Positions 42,306 to 52,123 of a stretch of DNA of 64,000 nt are shown here, piece after piece. Each line of letters starts with the position of its first letter. Within the stretch, counting starts at the first letter, position 1. The position numbers were made by a program, and so were the translations under genes. The DNA lies in the NCBI GenBank assembly GCA_014529385.2, contig CM043955.1:146018140-146082139 (forward strand), given 5' to 3'. Source of the stretch: Adiantum capillus-veneris (lineage: Eukaryota; Streptophyta; Polypodiopsida; Polypodiales; Pteridaceae). The notes beneath the pieces were generated by a model. It did no database searches, was not told the DNA's origin, and saw nothing but the letters and a program-made list of their open reading frames with translations.

Positions 42306-43825
42306 TCCTCTCCTTTTCAAAGTGAGGTACTGGTACCGGACTGTATGGCATCAAGGGAGATCGCCGACAACATCCGGAATCCTGGAAAGGACTCTTCGCT
42401 GGCCTACTCTGATGTGTAAGTTGTGCGATACTTGAACTTCATAAAGGTCTGCAACGTCTTCTTCTTTGGGCCGTGCCGAAAGCGACACAAAGTCTTCTGT
42501 GGCTCCTTCAATGCGTCAACTTCGTCTAGAGTTATGCTTTTTCCTTCTTCCAGAATCTCCATGACTGAAAATTCTTGAAACCACTTTCAACACAAAAACA
42601 TGAACATACCTATTCCATGTAAAGTGAGTGGAAAAATTCTTGTCATCTCTAAAGACTGTGCATGCAATGTAGATAAATATAGAGACAGAGTGCCAAACCG
42701 TTCATCAAACACATGTCAACAATGAGATCGAATCTTTTCTTTTTGATCTAAATAAATCAACTGTGGCAAATCACAATGGAAATGCCGATGCTTGATGCTC
42801 AATCTTTCTTGTGCTCTATCTACGACTGTGTCATGCCAAGGGAAAGACATGGAATGTGACTTTCTTGAATGCAAACATTTCATCTTTCCATTAGTAATCC
42901 GTGCTCATCCATGAGTGAAACGTGCTCAACGTACAATATGTCATGCCTAGGAAAAGGGATCACATAAAGATGCTGACTAAAATACAAGAAACGATCACGA
43001 ATGAAACACTCGAACATGCGTGCTGACTAATCCCTCGAACACATAATACTTTCTGTGAGGGTGCTCGAAAGCCAAGATCAGTTCTTCATGAGGGGGTTCT
43101 TTCTGAGGGGGTTCTTCCTTAGGGGGGTCTTTAGACCTCGACTTGAGAGCCAAGATCGGTCCTTCGTGATTGATTGAATCTGCAATGAGGTTAGCTTCAC
43201 TATACCCAGCATCATTTAACTCATCATTCTTATGAACATCACATCGTGGTCATACAAATCATCATGCTTGTGAGAAATCACGTCTTGATCATGCAAACCA
43301 TCATGCTCGTGAGAAATCCCATCTTGATCATCATGTAAATCACATGCTTATCATTCTCATTCAAATCATGTTTGTCGTGCTTTGGAGAAGAAGATACTGA
43401 GAGAGTCTTCTTTTCCCGAATCTCTTGCATCTGTGCCTGCACTTGAGAAAAGAGTCTCAACATCTCTTTCATGTGTCGGGCGCTCTGTTCGGCCGCCAAA
43501 CACGCTTGCTCACGCTCACGCTCCAAGTCGGCCTTTCGTTCTGCTTCTCTTTCTGCTTTCTTACTTTGGCTTCCAAGCGGTACTTACGCTCTATGGCTGC
43601 CACTCTTTCTTCATAGTCACAATCTATGGCTGCCCTTCTCTCTTCGTGTTCTAACTTCCTGTCCATAAACAACTTCGGCAATCCTTCATAGGAGTTAGTG
43701 CAATCCTTGTCGTAGATGGGGAAGGGGGAGGTCAGAAAACCTCCTTGTGGGGAAAATTCCTCTTCGCCTTTCTCATGCTCATCACCTCCAAGCGAAGTAT
43801 CCATTCCGCTTCGAGTGATGACCAT
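42306..43825 (-). pseudogene. Array unit 3 ORF remnants
   Basis: ATG 43825 (MVITRSGMDTSLGG) opens 118 codons that run without a frame break into the coiled coil (LFMDRKLEHEERRAAID). This shows the two parts belong to one protein. A frameshift at about 43560 and another near 43350 follow. 43278-43526 carries the QVQAQMQEIREKKTLSV junction and the first His/Asp repeats. The unknown domain and chromodomain-like tail (42330-43000) are recognisable at DNA level but have no long open frame. Confidence 0.75.
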
Positions 43826-44321
43826 CCACTGAAGTCGTGGGTTCTTGTGGGTTCTTGTGGTCTTGGGTTCTTAAGTTCACAAGGAACTTGGGTTCTAGGG
43901 GGTCTTGGCTCTTGGGGTTCTTGAGTTCTTGAGGTTCTTGCGGGTCTTGAGGTTCTTGAGGTTCTTGTTTAGCTTGCAACCTGTGCTAGAGAAGGATCTT
44001 CTCTTATCCAAGCTATACTCTTCCCTGCGGGCGCACCCAATGGCGGCCTTGCGCTCACACCACGGTTGCTTTTTCCCACCTCACGTCGATTGGCCGGCCG
44101 CTAAGTGCACGGTCCGCTCTCAATGAGTGAAAAGAGGCACAAGGGGAGGCTGGACAAGCCCTTCTTTCTTGGGTTTCCTGTCACTCTTCAAAAACACGAT
44201 CAGGAATCGACACGCCCAAGTGAACTTGGGTTCGTGTGACCGCAACAAGCAAAAAAAATTCTGTGGTTCTTGTGGTTCTTTCCTTCAGTGATACGGAACA
44301 GTGCCAAAGCTTTGATACCAA

Positions 44322-45420
44322 TGTAAACTGCAGCGGAAATGAATGTTGAACTTTGCTCAAGATGAGTGCTCCGAAGTGTGCTCAAGGTTCCTTGTTCTTA
44401 GGGAAGGGAGAGCCTTCCGTTCTTTAATGAGAGAGTGCAATGGACACAAACAAAGTGAATGGATACTGTGCGTGAGGGTGAATGAGACTGAGAGATAGAG
44501 AGAGAAAAGAGTACGACACTAGAGACGTTGTAAAACCCTCCTCGGAAGGCCCCACTCTGGATGGAGAGAGTGGTCTACTATTGATTGCACAATCTGATAC
44601 AAGTGTAAGTGGAAGCTGACTAATGCAAGTCTAATGGCTATGTCGAGGCCGACGATGGTGACGACGGGAACGAGACTATGGCTGAAAACTGAATGCCTCA
44701 ACGTTGACTATGGCTGGATTCTGCTGCTCCAAAAACACTGTTGTACTGCTGTCCAAAAACGCTAAGGTTGACTGATTTCTGCTGCTTTCAAACTTTGTTG
44801 TACTGCTGTCCAAAAACGCTGAACAACCTGCTGTAAATCGCCCAACAAACGCTGTCTATGGTGCAGTAAAAACGCTGGATAGCCTGGCTGAAAAATGCTA
44901 GACAGCTGTGCAAAGAAACGCTGTGTTGTTAGGCCGTTGAAAACGCTGATGCAGGGGGGCTGAAAACGCTGTTGCTGTTGGAGCAAAAACGCCAGCTATG
45001 GTGGGGAGGTCTTGCTTGAGAGAGAGAGGGGGAACCTGTTGCACTTGTGCCTGTGTTCTCCTTGCTCTTCTGCCAAATGATGCTAGCCCTCGTTTCCTTA
45101 TATATTATCTTACCTATTTTTCCCTACTCAGTTCCCAACAAAAGTCACTTACAATAATAAGTGAAAAATGTCAAAAATAGGGAAAATAGGTTTAATGCAT
45201 TGGAAACTGCTTTTGATGGATTCTGATGGTAATGCTGATGATCGTGCTGTGTGCAACCAGAGGATATGCATCTACTCCAAGTGCCTTGGCATGCACGGCC
45301 TACGAACAGACTCACAAAAGTGCCTGAACACTTCCTATTCTAGACTGACTTGACTGAACTGAACCCTGGTCATGCTGTAGCTTGTCCACGGACACATAGG
45401 GTTGGATGTGTCACGTGACA
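44322..45420 (-). repeat. Array LTR 4
   Basis: 1099 bp, TGTAAACTGCAGCGG...GTGTCACGTGACA. The primer site of unit 3 to its left carries one change (GCTTTGATACCA on the plus strand). Confidence 0.92.
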
Positions 45421-45986
45421 TCCTCTCCTTTTCAAAATGAGGTACTGGTACCGAGCTGTATGGCGTCGAGGGAGATCGCCAACAACATTCGGAATCGTGG
45501 AAAGGACTCTTCGCCGGCCCACTTTGATGTGTGAGTTGTTCGATACTTGAACTTCATAAAGGTCTGCAATGCCTTCTTCTTTGGGCCGTGCCGAAAGCGA
45601 CACAAAGTCTTCTGTGGCTCCTTCAATGCGTCAACTTTGTCTAGAGTTATGCTTTTTCCTTCTTCCAGGATCTCCATGGCTGAAAATTCGTGAAACCACT
45701 TCCAACACAAAAACATGAATATACCTATTCCATGTAAAGTGACTGGAAAAAGTCTTGTCTTCTCTAAAGACTGTGCATGCAATGTAGATGAACATAGAGA
45801 CGGAGTGCCAAACCGTTCATCAAACACATGCCAACAATGAGATCGAATCTTTTCTTTTTGATCTAAATTAATCAATTGTGACAAATCACAATGGAAATGC
45901 CGATGCTTGTTGCTCAATCTTTCTTGTGCTCTTTCTACGACTGTTTCATGCCAAGGGAGAGACATGAAATGTGACTTCCTTGAATG
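45421..45986 (-). pseudogene. Array unit 4, truncated interior
   Basis: Only the 3' portion of the interior is present: SRKSHFMSLPWHETVVERAQ, IRSHCWHVFDERFGTP and the chromodomain-like LQTFMKFKYRTTHTSKWAGE. Here they form one continuous frame from 45432 to the break. Homology to units 1-3 stops at 45986, where element H sequence begins. A long frame reading on through the junction (to 46403) is fortuitous. Confidence 0.8.
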
Positions 45987-45992
45987 TGCCCT

Positions 45993-47090
45993 TTCCACCG
46001 GTCTTGCATCGATGGCATCCCGTTTGGATGTCGTACGGGCATTTTCTTCTTCGAGGACGCAGTCAGCTACACATTTTGTTTCTTCTGTAGCAGAGTCAGT
46101 TCCTGAGGAAGTCGAGTCTCCAGAACCAGAGGTAGACAATCCAGAATTAAAATACTGTTTTAAAATAATAAACACAGCACAAAGAAGAAAATTGATGCAA
46201 AGTTGCCCAAGCCATACAACGATCGCTATGATAAGTGCGTGTTGGACCATTGGCTTTTTAAGATGGATGTTTTTTTCGCAAATACCGATCTCATTGAAAG
46301 TAAGATCCCTGCTAAAGGATACTGCATTCCTTTGGTGGCATTGACGAGTTAAAGATTGAAAGATCACCGCTACATGGGACAAATTCCGGCGCGTCCTTTG
46401 CAAGGCGTTTGAGCCTGCAAATGCAGATTTTCATGCCTGGTCTTCTCTCTGCCGCCTGAGCCAAAATAGTTCCTTGGCCGCGTACATCTCGAAGTTTCAG
46501 AAACTAACTCTTGAGATAGAGACTCTCAGCCCCTCCGACAAACTCCATAGTTTTGTTGACGGACTTGAGTCTTTTCTGCGAGAATAATTTAACCCTGTCA
46601 CATTGGATGCTACAATCGCTTATGTCAAGCGTCTCGGCGATAATCGGCGCCCATTCAGAAGTTTCCTTCCTGGCGATCGAGCTTTCAATTCTGCTGGCTC
46701 TTCACAGCGTAATCATCAAGGACAAGGTGGTCAAAGCTAGCATTCTTTCTCAAGACCTCAATCTTCGAGACAATACTCTGCTGGACAAAACTCATTTCCA
46801 CCATCTTCTGGACAAGTAGCCACTTCCAGAGCCTCACCTTCTGCAAATAACCAGAATCGATGACACAATTGTCCCAATCATAGAAGGAGTGGTCGTCGTG
46901 ATTTTCGGTAGGATACTTATTCTAGGCAGCAAGCCTCTTCATCGGCTCCTTGAGCATCCCACTCCAACCGTCCAGGATTATGCACAATTTGCAATGGACA
47001 GCACAGGTGGTATGAGTGTCCCAAGAAGCCAAACCCTTCAAATCCTCACGAGAATTCTCACACAGAGACAACAATTTTAGAACCTATCCA
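45993..47090 (+). pseudogene. Element H Gag with short zinc knuckle
   Basis: An acidic start (ESVPEEVESPEPEVDNPELK) leads to LPKPYNDRYDKCVLDHWLFK and MDVFFANTDLIESK, then in other frames to FRRVLCKAFEPANADFHAW and SLAAYISKFQKLTLEIETLS, a typical Gag helical core. A stop at about 46585 follows GLESFLRE. At about 46977-47020 the knuckle reads CTICNGQHRWYEC, the three-spacer CX2CX3HX4C variant common in plant gypsy Gag. Several frame breaks. Confidence 0.8.
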
Positions 47091-47151
47091 CAACCAACCT
47101 CCTGTCCCAGACAAAGGCAAGCAAGCAGCACGTTGTGTTGGAGTTTCTAAG

Positions 47152-47664
47152 GTGGTGAGTGCCTTAATGTTAAATGCTCGAAATCATGTCGCTGCTCCAG
47201 TGGATCTTTCGAATCAGGTTCTTAGCCTCCTTGGCTTTGTTGGCAAGCAGCCAATCAATGTTCTTGTGGATAGTGGGTGTTCTACTAATTTCGTCAGCAC
47301 ATCCTTGATTACTAAACTTTGCCTTCAAACACAACCTAGTGAAGCGGCTTACCAAGTAGAACTTGCTGATGGTTTCTTTCTCGAGTGCAACAAAAGGATT
47401 GAAAAGCTGGATTTTCAGATTCAGGATTACCAGGATCAGCTTGGTTTTTCAGTTACGCCCTTGTCACATTACTACCTGATCCTTGGCCAATCTTGGTTAT
47501 TTCAGTATGATCCAATAATCAGTTCAAAGATCACTCAATTCGGTTCTTTCACAAGCAACAGGAAATGGAGCTTCGTGGTCTTTTCAGTACCAAACCCATT
47601 ATATTGGTCTCTGCTTTATAAGTCAAACGGCTGGTTCGAAAACGTGATTGTGCTACTACCTTAA
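47152..47664 (+). pseudogene. Element H protease
   Basis: 170 open codons. The retropepsin motif is canonical: INVLVDSGCSTNFVSTSLI at about 47245-47310, followed by YLILGQSWLFQYDP, the LLG-type flap partner. The frame ends at TAA 47662-47664, before the reverse transcriptase frame. Confidence 0.85.
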
Positions 47665-47666
47665 TC

Positions 47667-48508
47667 ATGTTGAGAGATGTCAAACCCGGTGCAGAAGAAG
47701 AAAAAGCTAAATCCTTGTCAAATATTGCTTATTTGCAACAACCCTTCTTTCAACCCCATCTGGACTTGTTTCCCGATGAGCTACGAACAACTTTGCCTCC
47801 TCGGCGTCCTGTGGATCATCCCATAGATTTGATCCCCGGCCAACCTCCACCAATTCGAGCCCCTTATCGAGTTTCATACTCAGAATCTCAAGAGATACAG
47901 TGGCAGCTAGAAGATTTGTTGGATAAAGGTCATATTTGCCCAAGCAAAAGTCCCTTTGGAGCTCCTGTTCTGTTGGTCAAGAAGAGATACAGTGGCAGCT
48001 AGAAGATTTGTTGGATAAAGGTCATATTCGCCCAAGCAAAAGTCCCTTTGGAGCTCCTGTCCTGTTGGTCAAGAAGAAAGATGGGTCTATGCGTCTTTGC
48101 ATCGACTATCGTGCTTTGAATAAGTTGACAATCAAAAACAAGTTTCCCTTCCCTCGCATCGACGAGTTATCTGATCAATTATTGGGTGCAAAGATCTACT
48201 CCAAAATCAATCTAAAGTCAGGATATCATCAAATTTCATACTCAGAATCTCAAGAGATACAGTGGCAGCTAGAAGATTTGTTGGATAAAGGTCATATTCG
48301 CCCAAGCAAAAGTCTCTTTGGAGCTCCTGTCCTGTTGGTCAAGAAGAAAGATGGGTCTATGCGTCTTTGCATCGACTATCGTGCTTTGAATAAGTTGACA
48401 ATCAAAAACAAGTTTCCCTTCCCTCGCATCGACGAGTTATCTGATCAATTATTGGGTGCAAAGATCTACTCCAAAATCGATCTAAAGTCAGGGTATCATC
48501 AAATTTAA
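47667..48508 (+). pseudogene. Element H reverse transcriptase N-terminus, reiterated
   Basis: After a linker ending in DHPIDLIPGQPPPIRAPYR, the fingers appear ([29 protein letters not shown]). The sequence then restarts twice. The 47936-48508 frame contains two successive copies of a segment from [12 protein letters not shown] or [12 protein letters not shown] through [19 protein letters not shown] to KSGYHQI, joined in frame. The extra copy would wreck the fold. The frame stops at TAA just after the second YHQI, before the palm. Confidence 0.88.
47875..48506 (+). repeat. Tandem reiteration within element H RT
   Basis: Three head-to-tail copies start at TCATACTCAGAATCT or its middle. Copy 1 is partial (47875-47985, about 110 bp), copy 2 is 47986-48236 and copy 3 is 48237-48506. 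Copies 2 and 3 differ at only about three positions, so the duplication is recent relative to the decay of the element. Copy 1 ends in GTCAAGAAGA and copy 2 restarts at GATACAG, consistent with microhomology. Confidence 0.92.
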
Positions 48509-48521
48509 ATTTGCATTCGCA

Positions 48522-50840
48522 TTGGTGATGAGATACAAGGTAACTTTTCGCACAGAGTATGGTCACTATGAATTTTTGGTATTGCCATTCGGGTTAACCA
48601 ATGCCCCGGCCTCTTTCACGACGCTGATGAACGAAATCTTCGGTCCTTACTTGGACAAGTTTGTGATCGTATATCTGGATGACATTCTGGTTTTCAGTCG
48701 AACGATGGCTGATCACAAGGAACATTTGCAGCTTGTCTTCCAAATTTTGCGAACCAATGTGCTATACATCAACAAGAAGAAAAGTGATTTCTTCAAGAAT
48801 CAGGTGGAATACCTTGGTCATATTATTTCTGCTAATGGCGTTGCAGTAGATTTCAAGAAAATACAAGTCATTGTGGATTGGCCTTTACCGCTCACCATCT
48901 CAGATGTGCGCTCTTTTTTGGGACTTGCAAATTTCTATCATACCAAGGTGCACAAGTTCTTGGATATTGCAACTCCTTTGAGTGAGCTTACCAAGCAGGA
49001 TAAACTTCAATGGTCTGAGGAAGCAGAACAATTGTTCAAAGCGGTTAAACATGCCTTGACGACAACTCCAGTCTTGGCTATTGCAGATCCCACTCAACCT
49101 TTTCAGGTAATGACAGATGTGTCAGATTGTGCTTCTGGAGGTGTTCTTATGCAGAATGAGCGTGTCATTGCTTTTGACAGCCTCAATTTTTCAGCCATTC
49201 GAATGAGATATTCAGTTTATGACAAGGAGTTCTTGGCCATTGTTCATGCTTACCGCACTTGGAAACACTATCTTGTTGGCGTAGATTCCATGGTGCAGAC
49301 AGATCATCAGTCATTAACATACATTTTTACTCAACCAGTGATGAATCCTCGTCAAGGACGATGGGTTGAGTTCTTGGCAAATTTTCATATGATTATTCAA
49401 TATGTGCCAGACCTTGCAAATGCAGTTGCATATGCCTTAAGACGCCTGCCTTGTGCTATCAACTTTGCCATTTCTGGTGTGCAGATGGAAATACCTGCTT
49501 GTTTCAAGCATGAGTATTTGAGAGATAGAGATTTTGGATATGCATTTCAAGCTCATAAATCCTCTACTCCGACTCCTGCAGAGATAAATATGTTTGCAGA
49601 TTACACCATTGTTGATGAATTGCTGTATTACATTGATCGCATTTGTGTCCCACACAATGTGCCATTGAGGAAGATTTTGATCCAAGAGAATCATGAAGTT
49701 CCTTTTGCTGCTCATCCAGGCATCAACAAGACACACAGATTGTTATCCCAAACATATTTTTGGCCACAAATGCAGCAAGATGTTATCAAGTTTGTCAAAG
49801 CTTGTCATTCCTGTCAAACAATGAAGGCTTCTCGACAACTTCCTCAAGGTTTACTTCATCCTTTACCAGTACCTCATGAAAGATGGGAAAGTATCAGCAT
49901 GGATTTTATCACTACTTTGCCTTGTTCCCGAAAAGGCAATGCATAGATTCTCGTAGTGGTTGATCGGTTTTCAAAGATGGCGCATTTTATTCCTTGCAAG
50001 AAGGCTGCTTCGGCCCAGACGTTGCGCAATTGTTTGTGCAACACATTTTCAGATTACATGGATTACCAAAGTCTATTGTTTCAGACAGAGATCCAAAATT
50101 CACAGGCCATTTTGGGACATCTCTCTTCAAACCTCTTGGTACAAATTTGCTATCCAACTCAGCATACCGTCCTTAAATTGATGGTCAGACAGAAAGAGTG
50201 AATCAAATTTTGGAAGAAATGCTTCGACATTACATACAAATTCGATTGGGGTCATGGGAAGAGTATTTACCACTTGTAGAGTTCGTATACAATAACTCTA
50301 TCCATTCAGTAACTGGAATGACTCCATTCCAAGCAGCTTATGGGCATACTCCTCTTGTACTGACAAACTTTGTTCTTCAACACAAAGTAGCTCTAGCAGA
50401 TCAGTTGGTTCAAGAAATGCAAGTTGTAGTACGTGACAAGTTGGTTCATATCCAACAAAAATACCAAAAACAAGCCAATAAGAATTGATGACATGTAGAT
50501 TTCCAAGAAGAAGATTTGGTCCTGTTATGTGTAGCAGCTCATCGCTACAAAACTGTGAAATCGGTTTTTTTAAAGTTGCGCACCCGCTTCTATGGACCTT
50601 TCAAAATAATCAAGAAGTATTCAATTGTCAGTTAGAAGTTGGAGCTTCCATTCTCATGGGGAAAACCAACCTTCCACATTTCTTGGCTTAAACACTACAT
50701 ACAAGGAGATTCGCCAATTTCCGACTTATCTTCTTATGTGTCAGAAATTGAGGATGAACACATAATTCTTGTTCCAGAAAAGATTCTTGATGTTCGACAA
50801 AAAGAGACAGGACAAAAGATCATAACAAATTTTTTTTGTT
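48522..50840 (+). pseudogene. Element H RT palm, RNase H, integrase, C-terminus
   Basis: 474 open codons (48522-49946): VLPFGLTNAPASF, the catalytic YLDD at 48672-48683, VRSFLGLANFYHTKVHKF, RNase H (MTDVSDCASGGVLM, YDKEFLAIVHAYRTW, TDHQSLTYIF), and the integrase zinc finger (AAHPGINKTHRLL, CHSCQTMKASRQ) up to SMDFITTLP. A TAG at 49944-49946 then interrupts the core, which continues (VVVDRFSKMAHFIP, HGLPKSIVSDRDPKFTGHFG in a shifted frame). EEYLPLVEFVYNNSIHSVTG and a 50198-50488 frame follow. The C-terminal part (FYGPFKIIKKYS) and a chromodomain-position segment (50639-50842, HIILVPEKILDVRQK) end the element. Confidence 0.9.
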
Positions 50841-51142
50841 AACACTAGTTCTGTAATTGGACACTAAAGTGTCCTGAGACACTAAAGTGTCGTGTTTTTC
50901 TACCATGTTTTGGCAATTTATTTGTCAAGCTAGAATGAAGTTTTTTACACCTTGCTTCTACCATAGATTGGCTATGAGGGAAAGAAACACCGGATTTTTC
51001 TCCATATCAAAATACAATCTGTATGGAGAGAATTCTTTTAAGTTATAAGACATAAAATTTAGTAAAATTTCAAGCTGTTTTGCCAAAAAAATCATAAAAT
51101 TATTATATCTTTTTGTAGAGATGGCCTTTTTTATGTTTATAA
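50841..51142. other. AT-rich gap with duplicated palindrome
   Basis: No gene. The palindromic GACACTAAAGTGTC occurs twice in a row (about 50861-50893), giving a small stem-forming region. The remainder is AT-rich. Confidence 0.5.
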
Positions 51143-52123
51143 AAGCCTCTAAGTGACCCAACGTTGGAATTTAAACTAAAGCATCCATTTGTGACGCTGA
51201 GACTAATCAACAGCATCCCGAAATACGACAGGTGCACAGAGGTGCTGGAGATGGAATATGATACAATTTTAGAATTCTTAGAGCTTCTGGCACCACTAGT
51301 GGGACAATACCCTGAAGTGTACAAGTGCGATGGGGAAGAGCTGGCAGTGAGGCCCTTGCACCAGGAACTTCTCTTTCTTCTTGGACGGCTAGCTCAAACA
51401 TTGACGCAAATTTCTGATTTAGACGTCGAGGGGGAAGATCGGGAGGGCACAAGAATTTCCGTGCCTACTGGCAACGAAGTAGGTGACGATAAGGATAATG
51501 ACGCTGAGGTGGATGCTGCCAGCAAGGGGAGCTCCTCTTGTTCTTCTAGAGAGGGAGTTGTTGTGATGCACGAGCGTGCTTCATCGAGGCCTCACTCGGA
51601 CTTTGTTGCACAGGCCTATGATAAAGCTTACATCCAAATGAATCGGCTACCTCGGTTCAGTGAGCTGGCCTTGTGCGCATTTCTAGTAGTGGAGGGAAAA
51701 GGGAATGACCTCCCCAAGGTGGCTCTCTGGACCATTGCAAGCTTTATCTTGTGTTTATGTAAACTATTGCTCATTTCTTTTGGTTTGATGTTCTTCCGTT
51801 GTGAAAGGATTGGAAAAAAGATCTCGGTGCTGTTGCCCCTATAGGCGGCTTCCTATACCATCATTGAGGCCCTCGAGAGTGTTAAGAAGGGGAGAAAGAA
51901 ACCCATCAATTTTCAAGGATGGTCAAAGTACCATTGGGCCTACGGTGACCTTCACGTGGATGAAGTCGTCAAGCTGATTGATGGGAGTGTACACAGGGTC
52001 ATGGAGGATGGGTCCCTTGACGTGGATGCTACTTTGCAAGCCATCTTGTTGGCCCAACAAGTGGAGTTGCAAAAGTATCTTGGTGATTTCAGTGCGGAGT
52101 ATACCCAAATGGGGACTATTTAG
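51143..52123 (+). CDS. Hypothetical two-exon protein, unrecognised
   Basis: A coding-like stretch opens after the stop at 51140-51142. The first ATG in frame is 51251 (MEYDTILEFLELLAPLVGQY). It reads a helical Leu-rich N-terminus (LHQELLFLLGRLAQTL), an acidic Asp/Ser linker, then VAQAYDKAYIQMNRLPRFSEL and GKGNDLPK. A plausible donor AAG|GTGGCT lies at about 51717. The acceptor CCCTATAG precedes exon 2 (about 51845-52123), which reads SYTIIEALESVKKGRKKPIN, WSKYHWAYGDLHVDEVVKLI and LQAILLAQQVELQKYLGDF before TAG. The 127-bp gap is intron-like. I recognise no domain. A start codon could also lie in an unseen upstream exon. It may be a host gene, a gene fragment or transposon cargo. Confidence 0.45.

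Larger units (their letters stand above)
34965..45986 (-). mobile_element. Tandem array of D-family LTR-interior units
   Basis: Four LTRs (34965, 38104, 41198, 44322) alternate head to tail with three full interiors of about 2 kb and one truncated interior. Adjacent units share LTRs, the signature of repeated unequal LTR-LTR recombination or template switching. All three complete interiors have the same internal deletion relative to element D (Gag core, knuckle and protease absent). The deletion therefore predates amplification. Units differ by several percent, so the array is not new. It abuts element F on the left and element H on the right, with no matching target duplication seen. Confidence 0.9.
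45987..50840 (+). mobile_element. Ty3/gypsy element H, LTRs not seen
   Basis: The interior of a gypsy element in order: Gag, CCHC-type knuckle, protease, reverse transcriptase (YLDD), RNase H, integrase, C-terminal region. No LTR pair, primer site or target duplication could be found. The left end is a sharp junction with array unit 4. The right end fades out near 50840. Its sequence is unlike families 1 and 2 (YLDD rather than FFDD, DSG protease, short knuckle). Confidence 0.85.

Noticed and set aside
45987-46403. 323-codon minus-strand frame joining array unit 4 to upstream sequence
   Set aside because: The part beyond 45986 is the antisense of element H Gag; the continuity is accidental.
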